A DNA stretch of 12,979 bases, taken from contig JBFFXF010000215.1 in NCBI GenBank assembly GCA_041569895.1, positions 1 to 12,979 of the forward strand, given 5' to 3'. The translations under genes and the position numbers were made by a program. The notes below the pieces were generated by a model, which was not told the origin of the DNA, made no database searches, and was given only the letters and a program-made list of their open reading frames with translations. Below are positions 1 through 6,588 of the stretch, piece after piece. The stretch's first letter is position 1; each line of letters opens with the position of its first letter. The stretch comes from JBFFXF01 sp041569895. GTDB lineage: Bacteria; Planctomycetota; UBA8108; JACQVS01.

Positions 1-2
1 GG

Positions 3-236
3 GCGGGCGCCGACATCGTGCTGCTGGACAACTTCGGCGTCGAGGAGCTGCGGCGCGCCGTCGAGCTCACCCGCGGCATGGCTCGCAAGCCCCTGCTCGA
101 GGCCTCCGGGGGCATCACCGCGGCGAACGCGGCCGAGGTCGCCGCCACCGGCGTCGACCGCATGGCCCTCGGCGCGATCACGCACTCCGCCCCCGCCCTC
201 GACCTCGGCCTGGACGTCCTGGAAATCGGCCAGTGA
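3..236 (+). CDS. nadC: Nicotinate-nucleotide pyrophosphorylase (quinolinate phosphoribosyltransferase), C-terminal fragment
   Basis: This is the last 77 codons of a gene that begins before the window. NadC converts quinolinate and PRPP into nicotinate mononucleotide, CO2 and pyrophosphate in de novo NAD synthesis, in the cytoplasm. The visible part contains the family's C-terminal barrel signatures in the expected order: ADIVLLDNF, then LLEASGGIT followed by an asparagine a few residues on (TAANAAEVA), then TGVDRMALGAITHSAP and the terminal LDLGLDVLEI. In the family the EASGGI loop binds the phosphoribosyl phosphate. The end matches the usual length of the family, so the gene is intact at this side. 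It is followed by a 197-bp gap with hairpins, so it probably ends a transcription unit. Confidence 0.95.
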   Translation, partial: AGADIVLLDNFGVEELRRAVELTRGMARKPLLEASGGITAANAAEVAATGVDRMALGAITHSAPALDLGLDVLEIGQ

Positions 237-272
237 AGAAGCGTGTGCGCATGAGGAATCCGTCCCGTCCCC

Positions 273-308
273 GTTCCCGTTCCCGTTCCCGTGCCCGTGC
301 CCGTGCCC
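273..308. repeat. Hexanucleotide array, 3x GTTCCC then 3x GTGCCC
   Basis: Six perfect 6-bp units lie end to end (three GTTCCC, then three GTGCCC), preceded by degenerate copies from about 262. The reverse complement is GGGCAC x3 and GGGAAC x3, the same two units that make up the array at 11828-11893 on the other strand. The array lies downstream of the nadC stop in non-coding DNA. Confidence 0.9.
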
Positions 309-331
309 GGATCGTCGCACTCGGGCACGGG
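300..331 (+). terminator. Strong hairpin after nadC, possible terminator
   Basis: CCCGTGCCCG (300-309) is a perfect inverted repeat of CGGGCACGGG (322-331) with a 12-nt loop. The left arm is the last part of the hexamer array. No T-run follows, so it is not a canonical intrinsic terminator. It could act as a Rho-assisted terminator or protect the 3' end of the nadC message. Confidence 0.45.
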
Positions 332-370
332 AGGCACCGGAACGCGCGGGAGAACGGCAACGAAAGCGGC

Positions 371-396
371 GGACGCCACTCCGAATCGTGGCGTCC
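371..396 (+). terminator. Second perfect hairpin between nadC and the DUF192 gene
   Basis: GGACGCCAC (371-379) pairs perfectly with GTGGCGTCC (388-396) across an 8-nt loop. It has no T-tract. It is 37 nt before the DUF192 start codon, so it may be either the end of the upstream unit or a structure in the 5' leader of the downstream gene. Confidence 0.4.
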
Positions 397-405
397 TCCG
401 TGAGT

Positions 406-425
406 CCCAACCCCAACCCCAACCC
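406..425. repeat. Short CCCCAA tract in leader
   Basis: About three units of the 6-mer CCCCAA sit just before the start codon at 434. It is the third hexamer-period tract in this 200-bp gap, and the tract occupies the place where a ribosome-binding site would be expected. Confidence 0.6.
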
Positions 426-433
426 GGAACACC

Positions 434-931
434 ATGAACCGACACCGAACGACCCCCGCGTTCCCGAGTCGGACCGTGACCCTGGCCCTCGCCCTGCTCC
501 TCGCCGGCTGCGGCGGCGGCATCGAGTACGAGAAGCGCACCGGCGCCGGCTCCACCCGGACGCTGACCATCGCCGGCAAGACCCTCACCGTCGAGCTCGC
601 CCTCGACGACCAGGCCCGCAGCACCGGTCTGATGTTCCGTGAATCCCTCGACGAGGATCGCGGCATGCTCTTCGCTTACCGGTCGCCCCAGCTGCAGGGA
701 TTCTGGATGCGGAACGTTCCCTTCGACCTCTCGATCGCCTTCATCGACGACACCGGCAAAATCCTGCAGATCGAGCACATGAAGGCTCATGACGAGCGGC
801 AGACACGGTCGAAGATGAAGGTGCGATACGCCCTGGAGGTCAATCGGGGCTGGTTCCGTCGCAACGGCATCGAGGTCGGCGACCAATTCGAGGACTTCGA
901 GAACAGCGTGCGGGACCTGGAGGCCCGTTGA
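434..931 (+). CDS. DUF192 family lipoprotein
   Basis: This 165-residue protein has a lipoprotein signal peptide: a charged start, a hydrophobic stretch from about residue 15, and a lipobox LLAGC with the acylated Cys at 26. The rest is one DUF192 domain. It shows the family's GLMFRESLDEDRGMLFAY stretch near residue 64 and the FWMRNVPFDLSIAFID signature from residue 90, followed by the ALEVNRGWF and NGIEVGD strands. DUF192 is a small beta domain of unknown biochemical function, often exported, so a membrane-attached envelope location is inferred. The ATG at 434 was chosen because it gives the complete signal peptide. No good ribosome-binding site is visible before it. The next gene starts 43 nt downstream and may be cotranscribed. 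Confidence 0.9.
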   Translation: MNRHRTTPAFPSRTVTLALALLLAGCGGGIEYEKRTGAGSTRTLTIAGKTLTVELALDDQARSTGLMFRESLDEDRGMLFAYRSPQLQGFWMRNVPFDLSIAFIDDTGKILQIEHMKAHDERQTRSKMKVRYALEVNRGWFRRNGIEVGDQFEDFENSVRDLEAR

Positions 932-942
932 CGGGACGGGCC
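922..942 (+). other. Hairpin overlapping the DUF192 stop codon
   Basis: GGCCCGT (922-928) pairs with ACGGGCC (936-942), and the 7-nt loop begins with the TGA stop. No T-run follows. It could reduce read-through transcription into the next gene or stabilise the upstream message. It may also be a chance structure in GC-rich DNA. Confidence 0.35.
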
Positions 943-974
943 CTCACCGGAGCTGGCGTTCGAAGAGGTTCGTC

Positions 975-1793
975 ATGGCAAGAGGCCGCACTCAGTTCGC
1001 GATCGTCGTCATCGGCATCTTCGGGTTCGGCGTCATGGGCTTCATGATGAAGTTCGCGCTCGAGTCGAACCCCTCTCTGGTCGCGCAGGGCCGCATGAAG
1101 CAGGCGCTGCTGGAGCGCTACTCCGACCGCGGCATCGACGAGGTCAGCATCCGCACCCTGCCGCAGAAGCGCGGCCACGAGGTGCGGGTCGTCGTCCGGG
1201 AGGCGCCCGGCGAGGAGGTGGGCGATCTGATGCGCGACATCGGAAAGTCGTTCGTCGCGGAGTACGACGGCAGGAAGCGGTACCACGTCAAGGTCTCGCT
1301 CTTCCAGGGCCGCGGCTGGGGCTGCGGCGGCCCGCAGCTCGTCAGCGAGCGGGAGTTCGTCATCCCGCAGCTGACGCTCGAGATCCGCGTCGAGGAGGGG
1401 CTCAAGCGGATCGTCGACACGCGCGACGAGGACACCGGCCTGCGCATCGCCTCCGCGAGGGTGCTCGAGGGCGGCAGCGCGGTGATCGAGGTGGTCGAGG
1501 ACGCGTGGGGGCCCGAGGCGACGCCGCCCGACCAGGAGCAGGTCGACGAGCTGTTCGAGGTCGGCCGCGAGCTCGTGGAGAAGTCGCTGCGCGGAGTTCC
1601 TGTCCGGGGCGTCACCCTGGTGTTACGATCATCGCGGGCGCCGGAGATCGTCCTCGAGGAGCAGACCTTCGAACCGCGGAGAGTGAACCGTCGACGAGCC
1701 ACGACGAGAAGACGCGCCCTTCACACGCGGCCCGCGAGCCGCGACTCGCTCCCGCACCACGGCAACCCCGGCGCGGGAGACGCCGCCGACTGA
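975..1793 (+). CDS. Single-pass membrane protein of unknown function
   Basis: I do not recognise the family. The 272-residue product starts MARGRTQ and has one N-terminal membrane segment at about residues 8-29 (FAIVVIGIFGFGVMGFMMKF), so most of the chain is probably extracytoplasmic. The body is a mixed alpha/beta region with alternating charged and hydrophobic residues, a GRGWGCGG glycine-rich turn at about 112-119, and a helical segment QEQVDELFEVGRELVEKSL. The ATG at 975 has an AGAGG ribosome-binding site 6 nt upstream. The last ~35 residues are a low-complexity arginine-rich tail. It overlaps, in another frame, the open frame of the helix-hairpin-helix protein, so it may be a non-conserved extension or reflect a sequencing indel. 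It probably shares a transcript with the DUF192 gene. Confidence 0.8.
   Translation: MARGRTQFAIVVIGIFGFGVMGFMMKFALESNPSLVAQGRMKQALLERYSDRGIDEVSIRTLPQKRGHEVRVVVREAPGEEVGDLMRDIGKSFVAEYDGRKRYHVKVSLFQGRGWGCGGPQLVSEREFVIPQLTLEIRVEEGLKRIVDTRDEDTGLRIASARVLEGGSAVIEVVEDAWGPEATPPDQEQVDELFEVGRELVEKSLRGVPVRGVTLVLRSSRAPEIVLEEQTFEPRRVNRRRATTRRRALHTRPASRDSLPHHGNPGAGDAAD
1621..1629 (+). promoter_or_regulatory. Candidate extended -10 promoter for the HhH-uvrB-pseudokinase unit
   Basis: TGTTACGAT matches an extended -10 element (TGn followed by TAnnnT, here TACGAT). The only -35 candidate is the poor CTGTCC at 1600-1605, with an 18-nt spacer. It lies inside the end of the preceding gene and would start a transcript near 1636, before the helix-hairpin-helix frame. 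Very AT-poor surroundings make the match noticeable, but it is still a short motif. Confidence 0.35.
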
Positions 1794-1947
1794 GTCGCCA
1801 TCGGGTCCCGTCGGCGACCCGGCGCCGGATGAGCCGCAGGAGGCCGCCGGGGCCGGTCGCCACCCCGGGAAACGCGCCATCGCGGCCGACTGGCTCTTCC
1901 TCGCCGGCGCGCTGGCCCTCGTCGTCATCCCGACCTGGCTCGGCGAG

Positions 1948-2190
1948 GTGCCGCCGCGCGAGCTGCAGGTCGAGTCCTCCCGCCTCGAGGCGCCCCGGAT
2001 CGACATCCAGCGCGCCCCGTGGTACGAATGGACACTGCTCGAGGGCGTCGGCGAGGCGCGCGCGCGACGCATCGTCGAGTTCCGGGAGGCGCGCGGCGGT
2101 TTCGCATCGATCGACGACCTCCGGGAGGTCCCCGGCCTGCCCGGCGACTGGCTCGAGCGCGCCCGTCCCTTCCTGGAGCTCGGGCGCTGA
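1948..2190 (+). CDS. Helix-hairpin-helix (ComEA-like) protein, real start probably upstream
   Basis: The C-terminal half is a helix-hairpin-helix domain of the ComEA/HHH_3 kind: WYEWTLLEGVGEARARRIVEF, then a GGFASIDDLREVPGLPG second hairpin and WLERARPFL. These domains bind DNA without sequence specificity, and ComEA-like proteins act in DNA uptake at the membrane. The coordinates begin at the first standard start codon (GTG). The frame is open back to 1687 and encodes a clear membrane segment, WLFLAGALALVVIPTWLG (about 1891-1944), so the native protein is probably a membrane-anchored DNA-binding protein. No ATG, GTG or TTG exists in frame upstream of 1948. A CTG at 1912, or an ATG at 1829 in another frame joined by an indel, are alternatives. 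It ends 42 nt before uvrB. Confidence 0.7.
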   Translation: MPPRELQVESSRLEAPRIDIQRAPWYEWTLLEGVGEARARRIVEFREARGGFASIDDLREVPGLPGDWLERARPFLELGR

Positions 2191-2192
2191 GT

Positions 2193-2234
2193 CGCACCAC
2201 GGAGGTCGCATCACGGAAGGCGCATCACGGAGAT
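2193..2234 (+). repeat. Three 14-bp tandem units leading into the uvrB start codon
   Basis: Units are CGCACCACGGAGGT (2193-2206), CGCATCACGGAAGG (2207-2220) and CGCATCACGGAGAT (2221-2234). The third ends in the first two bases of the uvrB ATG (2233). Each carries a GGAG or GGAAGG core like a Shine-Dalgarno sequence. The GGAAGG of the second unit ends 12 nt before the ATG and is the plausible ribosome-binding site. Confidence 0.85.
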
Positions 2235-4314
2235 GGAACAGCTCGAATCCCCCTTTCGCGTGGTCAGCAAGTTCGACCCTCGCGGTGACCAGCCGCAGGC
2301 GATCGACGCCCTCGTCCAGGGGCTCCGCGAGGGGCGCGACTGCCAGACGCTGCTCGGCGTCACCGGCTCGGGCAAGACCTTCACGATGGCGAACGTCATT
2401 GCCAGATGGGGGCGGCCGGCGCTCGTCATGTCGCACAACAAGACGCTCGCGGCGCAGCTCTACTCCGAGCTCAGGGAGTTCCTGCCGCAGAACGCCGTCG
2501 AGTACTTCGTCAGCTATTACGACTACTACCAGCCCGAGGCCTACATCCCGCAGCGCGACATCTATATAGAGAAGGACGCCTCGATCAACAACGACCTCGA
2601 CCGGCTGCGGCTGGCGGCGACGAGCGCGCTGATGCAGCGGAACGACGTCGTGGTGGTCTCGAGCGTGTCCTGCCTCTACGGTCTCGGCAGCCCCGAGGAG
2701 TATCGCGGCATGCTCGTCACCGTCGAGCGCGGCAAGAGCATCGAACGCGACGAGCTGCTGCGCTCGCTGGTCGACATCCAGTACGAGCGCAACGACGGCG
2801 AGCTGACGCGCGGAACGATCCGCGTCCGCGGCGACGTGCTCGAGATCCTGCCGTCGTACGAGGAGGTCGCCTACCGCATCGAGCTCTTCGGTGACGAGAT
2901 CGAGGGCATCTTCGAGGTCGACCCGCTCACCGGCGAGGTGCGCGCCGAGCTCGACCTCCTGACCATCTACCCGGCGAAGCACTTCGTCGCCTCGCGCGAG
3001 AAGATCGAGCGCGCCGTGGGAACGATCCGCGCGGAGCTCGCCGAGCGGCTCGAGGTTCTCGAGTCGCAGGGCAAGCTCCTCGAGGCGGAGCGGCTGCGGT
3101 CGAGGACGAGGTACGACATCGAGCTGCTGCTCGAGATCGGCTACTGTCCCGGGATCGAGAACTACGCCCGTCACTTCAGCGGCCGCGAGCCGGGGCTCAG
3201 GCCGTACAACCTCTTCGACTACTTTCCCGACGAGTACCTCGTCGTCGTCGACGAGTCGCACGTCACCGTGCCCCAGATCCGCGGCATGTACGAGGGCGAC
3301 CGCTCGCGCAAGCAGACGCTCGTCGACTACGGCTTCCGCCTGCCCTCGGCCCTCGACAACCGCCCGATGCGGTTCGACGAGTGGGAGGAGCTCGTCGACA
3401 CTGCCATATTCGTGTCGGCGACGCCGGGTCCGTACGAGCTCGAGCGCTGCGACGGCGAGGTGGTCGAGCTGATTAACCGTCCGACCGGGCTCCTCGATCC
3501 GGTCGTCGAGGTGCGCCGCGCGACCGGCCAGATCCAGGACCTGATGGGCGAGATCCGCGAGACGAGCGGGCGCGGAGAGCGCGTCCTCGTCACCACGCTG
3601 ACGAAGCGCATGGCGGAGGACCTCGACGAGTACTTCCAGGAGGGCGACATCCGCTGCCGCTACCTCCACTCCGAGGTGCAGACTTTCGAACGCGTGGAGA
3701 TCCTGCAGGACCTGCGACGAGGCAAGTACGACGTGGTCGTCGGCGTCAACCTGCTGCGCGAGGGGCTGGATCTTCCCGAGGTCTCGCTGGTCGCGATCCT
3801 CGACGCCGACAAGGAGGGGTTTCTGCGCTCCGACACGTCGCTGATCCAGACCATCGGACGCGCCGCGAGGAACGAGAACGCGCGGGTGATTCTCTACGCC
3901 GACGTGATCACGGGCTCGATGCAGCGGGCGATCGACGAGACCCGCCGTCGGCGCGCGCTCCAGCAGGAGTTCAACCGGGAGCACGGCATCACGCCCGTGT
4001 CGGTGCGCAAGGAGATCCTCCCCGGCATCGACGACGCGGTGCGCGCGCAAAAGGTCGTCCGCGAGACCGTGCACGAGAGCGAGGACGAGTTCGAGGTGCG
4101 CGAGGTGATCGCCCGCTACGAGGCGGAGATGCACGAGGCGGCGCAGGCGCTCGATTTCGAGCGCGCCGCGGCGCTGCGGGACGCCATCCGGGAGCTCGAG
4201 GAGCGCGGTGGTGGACGTCGGGCCGCCGGGCGCATGGAGACCGCGCAGCGCGGCGGACGTGGCGGACGTGGCGGGAAAGGGCGCGCCAGGAAGGCTCGAG
4301 GGAGGCGGAGCTGA
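2233..4314 (+). CDS. uvrB: UvrABC system protein B (excinuclease subunit B)
   Basis: UvrB is the damage-verifying helicase-like subunit of nucleotide excision repair. It is loaded by UvrA and then recruits UvrC for incision. The 693 residues show every hallmark: the GDQPQAI motif near 18, Walker A GVTGSGKT at 42-49, the beta-hairpin motif YYDYYQPEAYIP at 95-106 that inserts between DNA strands, the following INNDLDRLRL, the Walker B-like DESH at 340-343, the helicase motifs VGVNLLREGLDLPEV and QTIGRAARN, and a UVR domain near 625-660 (EAAQALDFERAAALRD) that contacts UvrC and UvrA. After it comes an extra basic Gly/Arg-rich tail (RGGRGGRGGKGRARKARGRR). ATG 2233 gives the normal N-terminus. The next gene starts 4 nt after the stop. 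Confidence 0.98.
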   Translation: MEQLESPFRVVSKFDPRGDQPQAIDALVQGLREGRDCQTLLGVTGSGKTFTMANVIARWGRPALVMSHNKTLAAQLYSELREFLPQNAVEYFVSYYDYYQPEAYIPQRDIYIEKDASINNDLDRLRLAATSALMQRNDVVVVSSVSCLYGLGSPEEYRGMLVTVERGKSIERDELLRSLVDIQYERNDGELTRGTIRVRGDVLEILPSYEEVAYRIELFGDEIEGIFEVDPLTGEVRAELDLLTIYPAKHFVASREKIERAVGTIRAELAERLEVLESQGKLLEAERLRSRTRYDIELLLEIGYCPGIENYARHFSGREPGLRPYNLFDYFPDEYLVVVDESHVTVPQIRGMYEGDRSRKQTLVDYGFRLPSALDNRPMRFDEWEELVDTAIFVSATPGPYELERCDGEVVELINRPTGLLDPVVEVRRATGQIQDLMGEIRETSGRGERVLVTTLTKRMAEDLDEYFQEGDIRCRYLHSEVQTFERVEILQDLRRGKYDVVVGVNLLREGLDLPEVSLVAILDADKEGFLRSDTSLIQTIGRAARNENARVILYADVITGSMQRAIDETRRRRALQQEFNREHGITPVSVRKEILPGIDDAVRAQKVVRETVHESEDEFEVREVIARYEAEMHEAAQALDFERAAALRDAIRELEERGGGRRAAGRMETAQRGGRGGRGGKGRARKARGRRS

Positions 4315-4318
4315 TCGC

Positions 4319-6505
4319 ATGGCCGAAGCGGGCACACGCTCGACGCCGCCGAGGATCGACCTGCCCGGCTACGAGCCGGTGGCGGTGGTCCGCCGCTCGC
4401 GCGTCGGCTGGTGGCTGCGCGCCCGGCAGGTGCGCATCGATCGCGACGTGCTCATCAAGGTGGCGCCGTCCGCCACCGACGCGACCGCCGCCGAGCTCGC
4501 GCGCGAGGTCCGCGTCCTCGGTCGCATGCGGCACGAATCGCTGCTCACCCTGATCGACTACCACGCGGACCTGCAGCGACCGTGCGCGGTGTACGAGCTT
4601 CCCGAGGGGCGGAGTCTCGTCGAGGAGGTCGCCGCGTGCGGCGGCACGATCGGGGCCCGACGCGCCGCGGTGCTGTGCGCGCAGGTCGCCGAGCTGGTCG
4701 AGGCGCTCGACGCGGCCGGACTGCGCCTACGGCGGCTCGCCCCGGACGACCTCTTTCTCGACGCCAACGGACGTATCCGGCTGACCACGCTCGAGGGCGC
4801 GCACTCGGGCGGCGGCTCCGCGGACGCCGATCCGCACTGGTTCGCGGGGGACGAGGAGGGGACGCGCTGCGACGTGTTCCTCCTCGGGCTGCTCCTCTTC
4901 TTCCTGGTGACCGGCAAGGCGCCGGTGGCGCGTTCCGTGCGGCAGTCTCCGGGTCGCTGGCTCGACATGGCGTCACGGGCTCTCGCCCGCGAGGCGACCG
5001 GGCGCGCCACGCTCGCCGTCCTGCGACAGCTCTTCGATGCCGCGGAACGTGGCTCGGACGCGGCGAGGGCGCTCGAGGCTCTTCGCGGTCTCGCCTCGGG
5101 CGGCGCGAGCGCTCCGCGGGCGGAGCCGCCACCGCTGGGGCGTCGCCTCGCGCGCATCGGGGTCGCCGCGCTGTTCACCGTCGCGGTGGCCGCGATCGGG
5201 ATGGCGGTCCTCGACGGGTGGCGTGACGACACGGAGCCGTCACCGAACGCCGGCGGGTCCGGTCCGGGCCGCGAGGCGGACACCGTCGGGGGCGCGCCCG
5301 GCGGTTCCGGCGGCGCCGACGCGCCCGGGAAGACGGACTCGACCGCGGCGGGTCCGACAGGCGACACGAAGACGGTTGTCGTCTCCGAGCCCGGAGGGAC
5401 CGGCGGGACGAGCGGGACGTCCGCGGATCCGTCACCTCCGTCGGAGGTCGTCGAGCCGGTCCCGGGAGCGGCTCCCGGCACCGCGACCGAGCCGGGCGAC
5501 ACCGAGCCGATCGAGCTCCTCGTTCCCGAGAAGCCGCCGAGCGACATCGAGCTCTTCGTCACGCACGTCGAGTTTCCGCGCGCGGAGGGCGGCGACGACG
5601 AGTCTCCGGCCGCGCACTGGGAGCGCCTCTGGTCGGAGGGCAGCGCGCTGGCGCGCGGGCTGGTGACCGCGGAGGGCGGCGGCCCGTCGCGGAGCGAGAT
5701 GCGCGCGTTCGCCGACGCGCTCCTGCGCGTGCGCACGCGGCTCGAGGAGCTCTCGCTGCGCGAGTCTCTCTTCGCCACCAACTTCGAGATCGACGGCGAC
5801 ACGGCCTCCGCTCGATACGACTTCGCATCGCGGACCCAGCTCCGGGACTGGACGCCGGCCGGAGCATCGAGCCGCGTGTCGATCGCCGGCGGACGCCTCG
5901 TCGTTCACGGCGAGGCACACCTCCGGGCTGGTCGCTTCTTCCGCGATCGCATCGCGTGCCGGCTGGTCGTGCCGGCGGCGGGCCGCCACCCGCAGCGGCC
6001 GAACGTCAACGTCGTGCTCTGGTCGGGGAAGGCGGCCGATGGCGTCTCGCAGGAGGTGCTCTTCGGGCTCGGGACGTACTTCGGCGACGGCCTCCTGAGG
6101 CGCGAGGGGAGCGACGACATCCTGCTGCCGGCGTTTCTCGTCTCGAGACCACGGGCCGGGACCGGTTCCGACCCCGCGACCTGGCCGGTCCTGTGGGCCG
6201 TCGAGAGCGCGCTGCCACCGGTGGACGACGCGGTGGTGACGCTGGAGTGGAACCGCGAGGCGATCGTGTGGCTGATCGGCGACCTGCCGGTGGTGCCGAC
6301 CGCGGACGTTGCGGCCCTCGCCACGGCGCTCGCGCCGCTGTCGGGCCGTTCCGGCACGGTGGCGCTGCAGAGCTTCGGCTCGACCGTCGAGATCGAGGAG
6401 ATCGAGATCGAGGGCACCATCGACCGCTCGCTGCTGGCCGTCGAGGCCCGCCGCAACGCCACGCAACTCCTCGAGCGCCGCTTTCCGGGGCTCTTCGCGC
6501 GTTGA
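4319..6505 (+). CDS. Membrane-anchored Ser/Thr pseudokinase with an extracytoplasmic jelly-roll-like domain
   Basis: The 728-residue product has a cytoplasmic protein-kinase-like domain (about 10-265), a membrane segment at about 280-300 (IGVAALFTVAVAAIGMAVL), a Gly/Pro/Ser/Thr-rich linker (about 303-400) and a C-terminal domain from about 485. The kinase-like part keeps the ATP-contacting lysine (LIKVA, K47) and a helix-C glutamate (E63). HRDxKPxN has become LRRLAPDD (Asp to Arg at 139, Asn to Asp at 144) and DFG has become TLE (157-159), so phosphotransfer is not expected. The glycine-rich loop is also absent. The outer domain (YDFASRTQLRDW, LVVHGEAHLRAGRFF, VTLEWNREAIVWL) has the look of a concanavalin/LamG-type beta sandwich, which is an inference without search. 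ATG 4319 was chosen over a GTG at 4208 inside uvrB because GGGAGGCGGAG precedes it and the start follows the uvrB stop by 4 nt. Confidence 0.85.
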   Translation: MAEAGTRSTPPRIDLPGYEPVAVVRRSRVGWWLRARQVRIDRDVLIKVAPSATDATAAELAREVRVLGRMRHESLLTLIDYHADLQRPCAVYELPEGRSLVEEVAACGGTIGARRAAVLCAQVAELVEALDAAGLRLRRLAPDDLFLDANGRIRLTTLEGAHSGGGSADADPHWFAGDEEGTRCDVFLLGLLLFFLVTGKAPVARSVRQSPGRWLDMASRALAREATGRATLAVLRQLFDAAERGSDAARALEALRGLASGGASAPRAEPPPLGRRLARIGVAALFTVAVAAIGMAVLDGWRDDTEPSPNAGGSGPGREADTVGGAPGGSGGADAPGKTDSTAAGPTGDTKTVVVSEPGGTGGTSGTSADPSPPSEVVEPVPGAAPGTATEPGDTEPIELLVPEKPPSDIELFVTHVEFPRAEGGDDESPAAHWERLWSEGSALARGLVTAEGGGPSRSEMRAFADALLRVRTRLEELSLRESLFATNFEIDGDTASARYDFASRTQLRDWTPAGASSRVSIAGGRLVVHGEAHLRAGRFFRDRIACRLVVPAAGRHPQRPNVNVVLWSGKAADGVSQEVLFGLGTYFGDGLLRREGSDDILLPAFLVSRPRAGTGSDPATWPVLWAVESALPPVDDAVVTLEWNREAIVWLIGDLPVVPTADVAALATALAPLSGRSGTVALQSFGSTVEIEEIEIEGTIDRSLLAVEARRNATQLLERRFPGLFAR

Positions 6506-6517
6506 TGTGAAGCGAGC

Positions 6518-6546
6518 TTGTCCTGCCCGTCCGGCGCACCTATGAT
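6518..6546 (+). promoter_or_regulatory. Sigma70-type promoter for the DUF1570 gene
   Basis: TTGTCC (6518-6523) and TATGAT (6541-6546) are separated by exactly 17 nt. The -35 matches TTGACA at four of six positions and the -10 matches TATAAT at five of six. Start of transcription is expected near 6553, giving a leader of about 125 nt before ATG 6680. This is the best-looking promoter in the window. Confidence 0.65.
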
Positions 6547-6549
6547 GGG

Positions 6550-6574
6550 GAGCGCGGGCCCGGGGTCCGCGCTC
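6550..6574 (+). other. GC-rich hairpin at the start of the DUF1570 leader
   Basis: GAGCGCGG (6550-6557) is a perfect inverted repeat of CCGCGCTC (6567-6574) with a 9-nt loop. It sits 4 nt after the -10 box, so it overlaps the expected transcription start. It could be an operator, a 5'-end stabilising hairpin, or a terminator for the upstream pseudokinase message, though no T-run follows. Confidence 0.5.
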
Positions 6575-6588
6575 CGGGACCGAGCCCG

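Noticed and set aside
2193..2234. CRISPR array from short repeats
   Set aside because: Units are 13-14 bp and contiguous with no spacers, and no cas genes are present.
1505..2569. + strand frame of 354 codons across three genes
   Set aside because: Arg/Ser-rich composition typical of an out-of-frame reading of GC-rich genes. The HhH and UvrB frames explain the DNA.
1612..4335. 907-codon minus-strand open frame antisense to uvrB
   Set aside because: It is the antisense shadow of a real gene in very GC-rich DNA. Its product is rich in Leu, Arg, Ala and His with no recognisable domain, while the + strand encodes intact UvrB.
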